From contig CM025853.1 in the NCBI GenBank assembly GCA_003952965.2, positions 231,594 to 295,593 of the forward strand: a DNA stretch of 64,000 nucleotides, read 5' to 3'. This document shows positions 47,871 to 61,100 of this stretch, piece by piece (position 1 is the stretch's first letter; each line of letters starts with the position of its first letter). The notes under the pieces are model-generated. The model was not told where the DNA came from. It made no database searches and worked only from the letters and a program-made list of their open reading frames with translations. The position numbers were made by a program, and so were the translations under genes. The stretch is from Morella rubra (taxonomy: Eukaryota > Streptophyta > Magnoliopsida > Fagales > Myricaceae).

Positions 47871-50800
47871 TGCATTAATGGCCTTGTTAATTTTTATGAT
47901 TAGGATTAGGATTATCCTAGATTTCGTCCCTGCAATGATCATGTATTAATGGCCTTGTTACTATACTAAAGGTTAAATTAATTGTCTCAGTCAAAAACAA
48001 AATTTCCTCTTAATGTTGTGTCTATTTTATTTTTTTCCAATTTGTTCGCATGAATTTGTATAAAGCTGAGTATATGCATGTAACTGTTTAACCTTGTTCT
48101 CGTGCAAAACCTTGAAAAAAAAATAGGGATATCATTATGTCCTTTTCCGTTGTCCTGTTTATAGGCTAAATAATCAAAGTTGTTTAATTGTCTTTTTGCT
48201 TAGCCAGCGATATCTTGTTTGATCACAAAAATAGCATTCGTTGACACCGAAAGAAAAGCAAATTAATGCACAGAAGCAATCTGATCTAGGAAAGTAGTAA
48301 TGGTTTCTTCTCTCTTTGAACGCTTTTTAGAAAAGGGAAAAAATAATAATAATAAAATATGTTTTAATTTTCTGACTTCTGATCCATATATTCCCCTTGC
48401 CATACGCAGGACATGATCTAGGTGCTTATAGGCTCTCAAATTTATCGTAGAACGAGAAGAGCAACATGAGGATCTAAATGGTCTGTCCAAAGAAATTCTG
48501 CTGTGGGGCCTGCTTGGAGTCTTTTAGATGGACTTGACTTGACTAATTTGAGTTGACGTGACTTGACTTTTAGAGGCTTTCGTTGCAACTAGGGACTAGG
48601 GAGAAGGACTTGCATTTGCTTTACTCATCAAAAGGAGAAAGAGAGATTTTGTTTCACGCGCGATTGCCCATGACGTGTATGTGACAGTGCCTCTACATTA
48701 AGTGGGACTGGGAGCATGCATTTGTGCTGAGATTTTGTTTTGATGGCGCCTCTACCGAAGTGCATTGATTCAGCCATTGTCTAATTGGAATTTGACATTC
48801 TAAAAGAATTGCTGATGCTTGACAATACAAAGGTTTGGAGATGCGTGGCTAAAAAGAGTGCAAGCAGCTACGATCGTTTGGGGCAAAACAAAAATTATTT
48901 ATTGTTTTGCATAATCCAGATGCAAACATGAATTTTTGAGACATTACAATGACATTTTAGCCCCTATTACTTGCATTTGTAATGTCGCTTTTACCCCAAA
49001 GTCAATTTAACCAAAAATTCGAATAAGCACGTTTCTGTCTCTTATCTGAAGTCGTCCACTTTAAAACTGATGCGTTGGAAAGAGAGTCGTGACAGTAATT
49101 CCCCGGATGAGGATCACCTGCAATTCAGGTGACCGAATTGCACCGGAGAGATGGTGAGAGAGAGATGTGGGTCCCACAGTGGAACCCATTTTAATAATAC
49201 TTTTAATAAGTTTGATATTTTATCTATTTTTATATTTATGAAACCATTTTCTACGCATTTTTTGAATTATATATTTTTTCTGATTTTTTTTATTTTATTT
49301 TTAATTTTTGAATATCATAATAACTATAAAATAATATTATTTTATTTAATAAAATATAAATAATTCAAAATCTTAATCAACCAAACAAACCCTTACAATA
49401 AAACAATATTTAAATCTACAAATTTAAATTTTAAATTTTAAACCCAACCAAAACCACAACCCATTTCCAAACAAGCCCTTAATATTGGCTGCACTCTCTC
49501 CCCCACCCAGGAAAAAAAAAACCTCGGTTATGTACTAAAATCTGTTAATTGGAAGATAACGACTTCATTCGGTGGATTGAATTGGAGAGCCAGGTCCCAC
49601 CCGCTTCCCACTCCCATAAGATCACATAAGATGGCACGTTCAGTTTGGTGATATTCAACTAATTCCTACCAACTCAAACCGAACATGTTTTGAGGATGCA
49701 TTTAATTATTTTCCAATTTTCCCTGGCCATACTTATGAAGAATTACCAACATATCCTCCAGTAATGAGTTGAGGACATAAATACTAATGGGTAAAACGGA
49801 ATTTGAAAAAACACATGACCCCACACGTTCAGTGCATTAAATACTCGGACACATGATGGACGAAATACCCCAACTCATCTTCCCAATGTTGAGGCTTTGG
49901 TTGAGGGCGAATATGGTCATTTCATCTGGCCATTTAATACCCTGACGCATTTATTTCCCCCCACCCCCCGCAAAGACTCTTGACGCATTGAATACCCTAG
50001 CAGCTTTATTTAGAAAAAAGAATACCCTAGCAGCTTTTCAGTCACTCGGTTTTTTATTTTTTCTAAGCTTTCAGTCACTCGTTTGTTACGGCAGCTCCAG
50101 ATGAAAGGAGAATAAGGGTGCTGCCGTGTTAACATACCATTTCTTGGGTGATGGAGGAGTCCATAGAATACTATGCCTTGACAGCAAAGCCAACTTCTTC
50201 TTCTTCTTTTTCCTTTCTTTTTAAACCTATTTAATACCTTCCAAATATTTGCATCATCATAAAAAAAAAAAACAAAAAACAAAAAGAATTCAAATTATAA
50301 TAAATATTATAAATAAATAATATTATTTTATATTTTATCTTCTTCACTCATCCCAATAAAGATAATCTATAAACAACAACAACTTTACACAAACACCAAT
50401 AGCTTCTACATAAACACCAATAAAACTCCAACATCACCAAAATATTCACACCACACTTGAAATTCCTACCATTTTATAAAATGAACATCTCCAATTATAT
50501 CCAATTTTTACACCCACTCAATTCATTTCCAAGTTTATTCAAAATAATAATCTAATAATAATAAATAACTCTGTTTTACTGCAATCCCTTGAAAATCACT
50601 CCCTAAGATTATTAATCCAACGAGATGAGGATTATGAGAAGGAGACAATGGATGCAGTCCAAATAAAATAAAAAATATATAATGAGACACCCTCGCTACT
50701 GCCAAACAACTTTATTGAACAAGTAGGTCTTAGTTGTAAAACATGTAGGATATATATATAATATTCATATTGGACCGTATGATGCAAAAATAACTCAAAT

Positions 50801-51295
50801 ATGTAATCCATGAATTCATTTCCAAGTTTAAATATATAACTTTGTATGGTTATGTTACGTACCTATTATAAAAGTCATATATGTTGTATACTTGTATGAA
50901 ATATATACTAAGGTTATACGTTATTTGTCTGATATGGTTATGCTTTGCATTGTATTATAACGAAAAATAACATATGCTAGGGAAAAAATGTTTAAGTTTA
51001 TCCAAAAGGTAAAACTAACTTAAATAATTGATGTGATGTAGGAAAAGTACTTATAATTTTTTTGAAGATTATAATTTTGTTAACCCTTCAGTGCCAATTT
51101 GTGATAGAAAGCTATAGGCATTTAAAATTCTAATATAATAACTGGAGACCACTCATAAATGGAAAATAATCCAGTAAGATATGTTTTTATTCTTTCTTTC
51201 TTTCATCCATTTACTTGCACGTTGCATGCAGTTTGTGTATTTCAACTTCAAGTTACCTCAAAAAAACAAGGCAGTACTATAGGTATGGTCATACA
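47871..51295. other. 3.4 kb without recognised genes
   Basis: AT-rich sequence with short frames only. A TTGACTTGACT direct repeat lies near 48530-48570. A CACCTGCAATTCAGGTG inverted repeat sits at about 49117-49133. Long AT-only stretches lie at 49190-49450 and 50230-50560. Nothing codes convincingly. Confidence 0.4.
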
Positions 51296-51640
51296 GATCA
51301 CAAGCGAAAAAACACAACAAAAAGGTTTAAATGCATCTCATGCCCTTGTGGTATGCGCAAATTATAGATATACCCTTGAGGTAAACAAAGTCATTTTCAT
51401 ACCCTTGAGGTAAACTTCAAGATCATAATATGCCCCTTCGTTGATGTGCGTTTGAAACCCTAACGTTAGGTGCTGAAGTGGCAAAAATAAACACATCAGC
51501 ACCAATAAAAATTGATGCCACGTGTTTCATAAGTTCACAATTGCCAAGTCACATGCCCAGTCACGTGCCACGACATGCATCCTTGACACGTCATCATTTT
51601 TTTAATAAAAAAAAAAAGGAACACAGGGGCTAAGTTGAAT
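51296..51640. repeat. Dispersed-repeat-like sequence
   Basis: Direct repeats of 'catacccttgaggtaaac' (51368 onward) and CACGTG-containing text ('gccacgtgtttcat', 'cagtcacgtgccacg') suggest an old non-autonomous element. No borders were found. Confidence 0.3.
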
Positions 51641-51726
51641 GACGCCATTCAGCTTAGCCCCATTCTCCTTTAAAAAAATAAATGTTCATCGTCATTTCGT
51701 ATGAGGGGAAAGAGTGTTGTGACGGT

Positions 51727-52498
51727 GGGCTGTAAATGAACCGAGTTGTTCATGAACAACTCGAACTCGGCTTGTATAAGCTCAACTCGAATTCGGTTCG
51801 TTTAATAAACAAGTCGAGTTTGAACACCATTTCTACTCGAATATTAAATGAGCCAAACTCGGTTAAACTTGGTTCAGCTCGATTTAAGCTCGCGAACAAA
51901 ACTCATATAACTGACTCGGCTCATTTAAGCTCATTTAAAAGCTCGGTACATTTGTATGTATTATAAGTCTCCTATTTATTTGTTGGTTTATATTTAATAG
52001 TCACATATTAGTAAAATATGCATTTGATTATATTGATATATGGATGGATGAGTATTATCCATAAGGATTTGTTATGCCCTCTATATATTAAATATATGTT
52101 GTAGGTCATTTTTGCCAATTAACATAGGTTATATATGAATCAAAATATTTTCTAAAACAAAGTTCGCACAAATGTCAAGTGTTTATGATATGTCGTGTAT
52201 AATGTACTATGACACCTTATGTCGAGGCTTGATTTGAGTTTTGTTTGTGGTATCTGTGTTTTCTAAGCTCATATTTTCTTGGTTGGGTCGAGTTTGAGCT
52301 TGGCTCGAATAAGCTCGAACTCGAATCATGTATATATTTTTAATCAAGCTCGAGCTCGTTCGAACATGAAAAATTTTAAACGAGCCGAGTTCGAACACCC
52401 CTGCAGAAGCTCGATTCAAGTTCAGCTCGAGCTCGAACTCGCATATATGTCTAACGAACCGAGTTTGAACAGCCAATACTCAGCTCAAATACAGCCCT
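51727..52498. mobile_element. Foldback element rich in GCTCGAACTCG-type text
   Basis: The left end GGGCTGTAAATGAACC (51728) mirrors the right end AATACAGCCCTCA (about 52490-52502). Both flanks are packed with gctcgaactcg / cgagttcgagc variants in opposite orientation, with an AT-rich non-coding centre (51960-52260). This is a MITE-like structure, perhaps hAT-derived. Open frames within it only translate the repeat. Confidence 0.6.
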
Positions 52499-53048
52499 CA
52501 GACATTGTTGTCCCATACACAGATTTGCTCAGAACATCAAAAGCAACACCGAACATCACATGTCCCAAGTGCTCGTCCCTGTGCTCCGACCTCTCCATCC
52601 TTCTGCTCAGAAAATCCTCAGAAGATTCGTCTACAAATCCTAGCTAGCATGTCAAGGTCGCTAGTTTGAAACCAGCAAGCTCCCTGGCATCAATGCCATG
52701 AAGAGACCATTTGGGCATACGTCAGTGACGCGTGAACCACAGCCTTCACTCCCAAAATGCAGCGATTGGGAGGGGATTTCCACAAAAGATTGCACATCTC
52801 CATCTTCCATCTCCAAGGCGAAGAAGAGGTCTTCCGGCACATGCTCCAACAGCACGGCACTCTGGGCTCGAATTAGCAGCTCCCGGGTCCAAGTGAGTGT
52901 CTCCGTTTTGTTTACTCCATCATTCTTTTTGGTTCTTGCGAATTGGGTTCTTGCGAATATAGTTTGGTAAGTAGTTTTGTTAATATGGATTCATAGCTTG
53001 GTAGTTTTGTGAATAACTGAGCCTTATTTTTTGAACACATCCTTTTCT
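52499..53048. other. Unassigned stretch before the transposase relic
   Basis: Mixed open frames (for example 52698-52970), with no recognised family. It may be the 5' part of the CACTA element that carries the next gene, but no CACTA terminus was found. Confidence 0.3.
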
Positions 53049-55030
53049 GTTCAAGATAGTCAAATGTATGAAACATCAACTGGGATGCATGGACTATTAC
53101 ATGAGGTATTCCCATTAGAACCGGAAAGAGAAGCTCATGATGTACAAGAAGAAGTACGATATCATAATGATACGTCTTCAAAATTCTATGAAATGCTTAA
53201 CGATGCAGAGGATCCATTATATGATGGGTGCATAAAATTTAGTAAGCTGACTGCTGTTGTACAACTATATCATTTGACGTGTTTGGGAGGGTGGAGTAAT
53301 ACATCTTTTACGTGGTTACTCCAAACACTGGGTGATATGCTTCCTGCGGGTGCTAAATTACCAAATGACACTTATGAAGCTAAAAAGTATATGAAAGAGT
53401 TAGGCCTTGGATATGAAAATATTCTTGTTTGTCCAAATGGTTGTATGTTATTCTGGAATGAGAATGAGAAGTTGGAAGTTTGTTCAAAGTGTGGAGCATC
53501 AAAATGGAAGGGCAATGGGAGGGAAATAACTTGCCACATAATGAAGGTGGATCATCCAAGAGATCCAAGAGAAAACTAGCTAAATTTTGGGGTAGTTTCC
53601 TTTAAAGCTGTGATTACAAAGGCTATTCATGTCCTCAACAACTGCTTCTCATATGAAATGGCACTGTGATGGCCGAATAAATGATGGGTTGTTAAGGCAT
53701 CCGGCCGATGGTCTAGCTTGGAAGGCATTTGATTCTCAGTATGCTGATTTTACCTCTGATCCTCGTAATGTCAGGCTTGGGTTAGCAGCAGATGGGTTCA
53801 ATCCTTTTGGGAACATGAGTACATAGTCATAGCACATGGCCAGTGATAATAGTACCATATAACTTGCCTCCTTGGATGTGCATGAAACGTTCATCTTTAA
53901 TGCTGTCATTGCTTATTCCTAGACCAAAATCTCCTTCTTTGACCTTAGATGTATATCTAGAGCCCTTGATATTGGAGTTAAAATAGTTGTGGGATGTTAG
54001 GTTAGATACTTATGATATTTTGATATTTCTTCGAAAGATATGTTTAATATGCATGCAACATTGATGTGGACTATAAACGATTTTCCTGCATATGGCGACC
54101 TCTCTGGATGGAGTGAGAAAGGACGTCTTGCATGTCCATGTTGTATGTTTCAAACTCGTTCACGGTAGTTGGGTAATGGCAGAAAATTTTGCTATCTGGG
54201 GCATAGACGATTCTTACCATCAAATCATAGTGGAGAAGATATCGAAGATCATTTGATGGTACACAAGAAATGGATCCACCGCCCACTTTGCTGACCGGTG
54301 ATGACATTTTGTGGCAACTAGAGGGCATTGAACATTTTGAGTCAAGTGTATGGAAGAAGCGAAGTATTTTCTTTACATTGCCTTATTGGAAGGATAATAT
54401 GTTGCGTCATAATCTAGATGTGATGCATATAGAGAAAAATGTAGTTGACAACATCATTGGTACATTGTTAAATGTGGACGGGAAGACAAAAGATAACTGC
54501 AAGGCACGTCTTGACTTACAAATCATGGGAATAAGACATGACCTCCATCCTAAGACAACTGATGCAGGAAAGTAGTATTTGCCTTCGGCACACTTCTCAA
54601 TGACTCGGGAGGAGAAAGAAGGCTTTCTAAAAGTGATAAAAAAATGTGACAGTGCTTGATGGTTTTGCTTCGAACCTATCACGTTGTGTCAAAATTCAAC
54701 TACATAATATCATAGGTTTGAAGAGTCATGATAGTCACATCTTGATGCAACATTTGATGCCCATTGCAATACGGAGATCATTAGCAAGCAATGTCTTTAA
54801 ACCCTTAATCAAATTGTCTTGTTTCTTTCGGAAATTTGTTCCAAAACCTTACAATTAGAGGACCTAGATCGACTTGAGGCTCAAATTCATATAACATTGT
54901 GTGAACTTGAAAGGATATTTCTGCCTTCATTTTTTACTATTATGGTGTACTTGGTCGTACATCTAGTTGCAGAATGTAAGATGGGTGGACCGGTTCAAGT
55001 TCAATGGATGTATCCTATTGAGTGGTAGGA
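53049..55030 (+). pseudogene. CACTA TNP2/TNPD transposase (Transposase_21 family), cut by a retrotransposon
   Basis: TNP2 is the catalytic transposase of En/Spm elements. The 53031-53579 frame carries LYDGCIKFSKLTAVVQLYHL, GGWSNTSFTWLLQTLGDMLP, YEAKKYMKELGLGYENI and a C-P-N-G-C...C-S-K-C-G-A-S-K zinc-ribbon-like segment. Then come TASHMKWHCDGRINDGLLRHPADG and VRLGLAADGFNPFGNMST. Later pieces are WTINDFPAYGDLSGWSEKG (about 54067-54123), LPYWKDNMLRHNLDVMHIEKNV (54380-54450), and finally YLVVHLVAECKMGGPVQVQWMYPIEW, the start of the DUF4218 region. At least five frame breaks. It stops at 55028, and the copia LTR begins at 55117, so the rest should lie beyond the retrotransposon. It is not the same family as the 25206 element. 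Confidence 0.85.
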
Positions 55031-55116
55031 CTTTTAGAAATATGTTACGTACAGTTTCTTTGCACGTGTTATTTTTTGAACTATAATATTGTTTGTGTAG
55101 GTGCATGCATCGTTTC

Positions 55117-56471
55117 TGTTAGCCTAAGGTTGTTCTTACAAACAATCTATTTTGATTTTGATGATAACAAAGTTTTCAAACTCGTTCAAGACTTTTAGAT
55201 TTTACATTGAAATTCCTTTTCAAGAAAATTATATTTTTAGAGTATCAAGGTTTCCTTATTCTAAAATCTCTCCAAGCATACTTGATCATCATTACACTTG
55301 CTAATTGATCATCTTTTATATTGTAAGTATTTTTGAGATTTATTGAATTGGGGTAGTTGCTGTTAAAGAACAATTTTTTTGTCTAAGTGTTGGAAGTGTC
55401 GACACATTGGACCATAGTGTCGACACATTGAACTACTACCCGAGAGTTTTTCATTCAAATTTTTCTAAGTGTTGGAAGTGTCGACACATTGACCATAGTG
55501 TCGACACATTGAACTACTACCCGAGAGTTTGTTTTTCAGGTCATTCGAAATTTTTTTGACTAAGTGTTTGTCGACACATTGAACTAACACCCGAGAGTTT
55601 TTCAGGCCAATTTTAATGTGTCAGCACATACCATCAATGTGTCGACACATTGTGCGATTTTGCAGAATCCTGGAGCAACGTCAACTCATCCAAAAGTCTT
55701 CAAATTGTCTCAAATGACCTCCAACGGCACTCAAACTTTACAAGAAGACCCTTGGTGCCCTAGGAGCTTTAAATAGAAGAAGATGGAGAGAGAAAAAAAA
55801 GTGTGCGCTATTAACTCTTGCCCTAATTTCTAGAGAGAGAAAAAGCTTTGAAGAAGAAAGAAGCTCCACCAACCAAGAAAGCTCGTACTCCCACCTGCAA
55901 ATACTGTTGCTTTCTTTGTGAATCTTGTCTCTTTGCACACCTCAGTACTTCATACTTGTTTATTCAGCTTAAAGAGCCTTTACTAAGATTCCCTTTGTAC
56001 CCATTCTTGAAAAACACGTGAGTGTTTGGGAAAACACTTGTCCTACTTGTTGGGTAGAAGAAATCCTCTAGGTTGTGAGGATTTGTGAGAGTGAGTTAAA
56101 GTGTAAGCTCAAAAACACTTTGTAAAGGTTCCTTAGCACCCGAGAAGCTAAGGTGTACTTACTATTTGGAAGATAGTGAAGAAAGCCCAAGGAAGTCAAT
56201 AGCCTTGGGGGTGGACGTAGGCAAGTGTTGGCCGAACCACCTAAAAGTCACGGTGTCATCTCTCTACCCTTATCTCTATTTATTGTTGATATCTATTTGT
56301 TGTGCTTGTTTATCTATTCCTTTTATTCTTCATTATAGTCCTTGATTTATAGATCTACTCTCTTGCTCTTTAGAAAGGGGTCTCTGCATATTCGGTTTTA
56401 TAAGAAAAAGGATAAAAGTTTTTATAAAACCCAATTCACCCCCCCCCTCTTGGGTTGTTTTTGCTCTCTCA
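55117..56471 (+). repeat. 5' LTR (1355 bp)
   Basis: TG at 55117 (TGTTAGCCTAAGG) and CA at 56471 (CTCTCTCA) enclose it. A TATA-like TTTAAATA at 55768-55775 follows a palindrome-rich U3. A pyrimidine-rich run of C's and 'tcttgggttg' precede the end. Its first 125 bases recur at 63875-64000. Confidence 0.9.
55396..55648. promoter_or_regulatory. Palindrome cluster in the LTR (GTGTCGACAC, at least five copies)
   Basis: Exact copies lie at 55396-55405, 55417-55426, 55478-55487, 55498-55507 and 55639-55648, with degenerate ones near 55567 and 55619. Copies 1-2 and 3-4 belong to a tandem repeat with the spacer 'gaactactacccgagag'. Clustered LTR palindromes are known in Sireviruses; transcription-factor binding is the usual guess. 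Confidence 0.75.
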
Positions 56472-56473
56472 AT

Positions 56474-56485
56474 TGGTATCAGAGC
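56474..56485 (+). other. Primer binding site (initiator tRNA-Met)
   Basis: TGGTATCAGAGC, two bases after the LTR end, is the standard copia primer site. Confidence 0.92.
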
Positions 56486-56504
56486 TGAGGTTAGACGCTT
56501 TTAA

Positions 56505-58138
56505 ATGACAACCCTAGTTAGCACCTCCTTAGCTGAAGGGCAGTCGACAAATCGACCTCCCTTGTTTAATGGAACCTCCTATAACTATTGGAAGGCAAGG
56601 ATGAGAATCTACATCCAAGCCGTTGATTATGATCTGTGGAGAATCATTTCAAGAGGTCCTCGATTTCCCCAAGGAGCAGATGGAAAGCTCAAGGAAGAGA
56701 AAGATTTTGATGAGAATGATCTTAAGCTCATGTCTCTAAATTCTAAGGCTATGAATGTTCTATATTGTTCTCTCGATTCAAATGAGTTCAATCGTATCTC
56801 TGGATGCGATACTGCAAAACAAATTTGGGATAAACTTCAAGTATCCCATGAAGGTACGAATCAGGTAAAAGAAAGCAAGATTAGCATGCTTGTTCATAGC
56901 TATGAGCTCTTTAAGATGAAATCTGATGAATCTATCTCTTCTATGTTTACTCGTTTTACTGATATCATAAATGGGTTAAATCTCTTGGTAAAGAATACAC
57001 TAACGATGAAATGGTAAGAAAGATTCTCAGGTGTCTTCCTAAAGCTTGGGAACCCAAGGTCACTGCAATTCAAGAAGCTAAGGACTTGACGAAGCTCTCC
57101 TTGGACGAGCTCATGGGATCTCTCATGACCCATGAGATGAATCAAGTTAAGGGAGATGAAGACGAAGGAAAAAAGGGGTGTTGCCCTAAAGGCAACATAC
57201 TCTAGTGAGGATGAATCCTCTGAGGATGATGAGGAAATGGCTCTATTCACTAAAAGATTCAAGAAGTTCTTCCGTAAGAAACAAGGGGATAAAAGATTCT
57301 CAAGAAAAACAAATTACAAAGGGATAGCAGCAAAAAGAATGAAATTATTGCTTCGGATGCAAGAAGCCGGGCCACATAAAGTCGGAATGCCCAATGTTGA
57401 GACACACAAGAAGTCCAAGGATTTCAAAGATAAAAAGAAAGCATTCTTAGCGGCATGGGGAGAATCCGATGAAAGTAATAGTGAGAGCGATGAAGAAGTT
57501 GCAAACCTTTGCTTCATGGCAAAGGATAACGAAGATGAGGTACAAAGATCTTCAATTTACTCTTTTACTTTTGAGGAATTACAAGATGCTTTTGATGAAC
57601 AACATGTTGAGTTGAAAAGAATATTTTCAAAGTATTGTTGTATTAAAAAGAATCTTGATGTACTTGTGCAACAAAATGATGCTTTGAAATACCAAGTTGT
57701 TTCTCTTGAAGAGAATCTTGCAAGTGTCACAAAAGAAAATGAAAAAATAATACAAGTGAGTCACATGTTTTGAAATCAGAAAATATTGAGTTAAAAAGAA
57801 AATTGACTCTCTTACCAAGATCTTGCAAGATTTACTCAAGGAAAAAGAAACCTTGATATTCTCCTTGGTTCACAAAAATGTTGTTTCAACAAAAGCGGAA
57901 TTGGCTATGATTCAAGTGGATATCAAAAGTTATATTCTGATATAATTATTAAATCATCAACACCTTTCTTTATGTGTAATTTTTGTGGAAAGCATGGACA
58001 CATCTCACACACATGTCCAACTAGAAAAGGATCCACTCATGGGATCAAATTTGTATGGATTCAAAAAGATAAGATAAAGGAATTTGTATCTAATACCAAT
58101 GGACCCAAAAAGGTTTGGGTACCAAAGATCAAGAGCTG
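56505..58138 (+). pseudogene. gag: gag of the Sirevirus-like element, frameshifted
   Basis: Gag builds the virus-like particle and binds RNA. It begins MTTLVSTSLAEGQSTNRPPL, with the UBN2-type stretch FNGTSYNYWKARMRIYI, SGCDTAKQIWDKLQVSHEG and KISMLVHSYELFKMK (to 57017). A one-base shift follows (MVRKILRCLPKAWEPKVTAIQEAKDL, LDELMGSLMTHEM). After an acidic/basic linker come a first CCHC knuckle (CFGCKKPGHIKSEC, 57349-57390) in another frame, a long coiled coil (57540-57770) and a second knuckle CNFCGKHGHISHTC (about 57973-58014). It ends near 58138, before protease. Two knuckles and a long coiled coil fit Sirevirus gag. At least four frame breaks. Confidence 0.85.
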
Positions 58139-58154
58139 ATCCTTTTTTGCAGGA

Positions 58155-61100
58155 ATGCTTGGAGTCCAAGACATCAAGGAACATTGGGTACTTGATAGTG
58201 GATGCTCCAAGCACATGACCGGAGACAAAAGTTGGTTCAACTCCTTTTGTCTTAAGGATAAAGGCTCAGTTACATTTGGTGACAATGGAAAAGGAAAGAT
58301 ACTTGGTGTTGGAAGCATTGGTACGTATCCTAATCCCACAATTGAAAATGTTCTTCTTGTCAAAGGTTTAAAGCATAATCTCCTAAGCATCAGTCAATTG
58401 TGTGACAAGGGAAACCGAGTCATTTTTGAATCATCAATGTGCCTTGTTGAAAATATTGAAAGCAAGAAAGTCTTGTTTGTTGGACATAGATTTGAAAATG
58501 TGTACATTGTTCATTTAGAGAGCATCTCCTCAGAAAATATAAAATGTTTTTCAGCTCTAAATGATAAAGACAGCTGGTTGTGGCATAGAAGGCTTGCTCA
58601 TGCAAGCATGGACCTTGATTTCTAAACTAGCCAAAAAGAATCTTGTTTCGGGTTTGCCTAATCTTTCTTTTGAAAAGGATAAAATTTGTGCAGCATGTCA
58701 AAAGGGCAAACAAACCAAAATATCTTTTAAACCCAAAAATATTGTGTCCACTTCTAGACCACTCCAACTCCTACACATGGACTTATTTGGTCCAACCCGA
58801 ACATTGAGTTTGGGTGGCAAACGTTATGGCTTTGTTGTTGTTGATGATTTCAGTAGATTCACATGGGTTCTATTCCTAGCTCATAAAGATGAAGCCTTTC
58901 ATGCTTTTGAAAAACTTAGCAAGAGAATCCAAAATGAAAAAGGTTTTGCTATTTCTAGCATAAGGAGTGATCATGGTAAAGAATTTGAAAATTCCTCCTT
59001 TGAAATGTTTTGTGGAGAAAATGGTATTAACCATAACTTCTCGGCTCCTAGAACTCCTCAACAAAATGGTGTTGTAGAGAGGAAAAATAGGACTCTTGAA
59101 GAAATGGCTAGAACCTTGCTTTGTGAAAACAACTTGCCTGATTATTTCTGGGCTGAAGCAGTTAGCACAAGTTGTTATGTTATGAACCGTTGCATGATTA
59201 GGCCTATTCTCAAGAAAACCCCTTATGAGCTATGGAATGATAGAAAACCCAACATTGGTTATTTTCATGTTTTCGGTTGTAAATGTTTTGTGCTCAACAA
59301 CAAGGACAATTTGGGTAAGTTCGATGCAAAAGCGGATGAAGGTATATTTCTTGGTTATTCAACTTCTAGCAAAGCTTATCGTGTTTTTAATAAACGTACC
59401 TTAGTTGTTGAAGAATCAGTTCATGTTGTTTTTGATGAATCTAACAATCTTATGAGAAAAGATGATGAAGATATTGTAGATCTTAACAAAGGGTTGATAA
59501 GCTTACAATTGACAAAGACAAGGGAGAGGCACTTAGTGCAAGAGCAAGACCTCAAGAGCCTCAAGAAGAGTCTCAACAAGATGATGATGATCTACCAAAG
59601 TCTTGGAAGTACGTCAAGAGTCATCCTCTCCATCAAATTATTGGTAATGTTGAAAAAGGGGTAAGGACTCGATCCTCTGTACACCAAGCTAATAACCTTG
59701 CTTTACTTTCTCAACTTGAGCCTAAGAACTTTTCTGAGGCTAAAGATGATGAAAGTTGGATCCATGCTATGGAAGAGGAATTAAAACAATTTGAGAAAAA
59801 TCAAGTATGGCATCTAGTTCCTAGACCCAAGGATTATCCAATTATTGGCACAAAATGGGTTTTTAGAAACAAAATGGATGAATCCGGGGTTGTGGTGAGG
59901 AACAAAGCAAGATTAGTAGCCCAAGGTTACAATCAAGAAGAAGGAATTGATTTTGATGAAACCTTTGCTCCTGTTGCTCGTTTAGAATCCATTCGCATGC
60001 TTCTTGCTTTGCTTGTTATAAAGATTTTAAACTCTTTCAAATGGATGTAAAAAGTGCTTTTCTAAATGGATTTCTCACTGAAGAAGTTTATGTTGAGCAA
60101 CCACCGGGATTTGAAGATGAAAATCTTTCAAATCATGTATACAAAGCTCACAAAAGCACTTTATGGATTGAAACAAGCACCTCGAGCATGGTATGAACGT
60201 CTAAGTTCTTTCTTATTGAAAATGGTTTTTCACGAGGTAAAATTGATACTACTCTTTTCACCAAAGAAAAGGAAAATGAGTTATTAACGGTTCAAATATA
60301 TGTTGATGACATTATTTTTGGATCTACTAATGAATCTTTGTGTCAAGAGTTTTCTCAAGTTATGCAAGGTGAATTTGAGATGAGCCTTATGGGAGAATTG
60401 AACTACTTTCTCGGGCTCCAAATCAAACAATGTAGTGAAGGCATCTTCATAAGTCAAGCTAAGTATACAAGAGATCTTCTCAAAAGATTCAACATGGACA
60501 ATTCAAAGCCTATGAGCACTCCTATGAGTCCATCTACAAAAATGGAAAAGGATGAAAAAGGTAAGGATGTGGACCAAACGAAGTATCGAGGTATGATTGG
60601 CTCCTTACTATATCTTACCGCTAGTAGACCGATATAATGTTTAGTGTATGTATGTGTGCTAGATTTCAATCATGTCCTAAGGAATCTCATCTCCTTGCAG
60701 TCAAAAGAATTTTTAGATATCTTGTTGGCACTCAAAATCTAGGTTTGTTTTATCCTAAGAGTGTTGAATTCAATTTACAAGGATACTCGGATGCGGATTA
60801 TGCTGGATGTAAAATTGATAGAAAGAGTACTAGTGGTGCATGCCAATTTCTTGGACCGTCACTAGTCTCTTGGTGTTGTAAGAAACAAAACTCGTGGCTT
60901 TATCAACTACGGAAGCCGAGTATATTGCCATAGGCAATTGTTGTGCACAAGTATTGTGGATGAAACAACAATTGGAAGATTTTAATCTTCATTATTCTCT
61001 CATCCCAATAAAATGTGACAACACCAGTGCAATCAATCTTACTAAAAATCCAATTCAGCACTCTAGGACAAAACATATTGAGATTAAGCATCATTTCATT

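Noticed and set aside
56474..56486. Match to initiator tRNA-Met
   Set aside because: Only about 12 bases next to an LTR: a primer binding site, not a tRNA gene.
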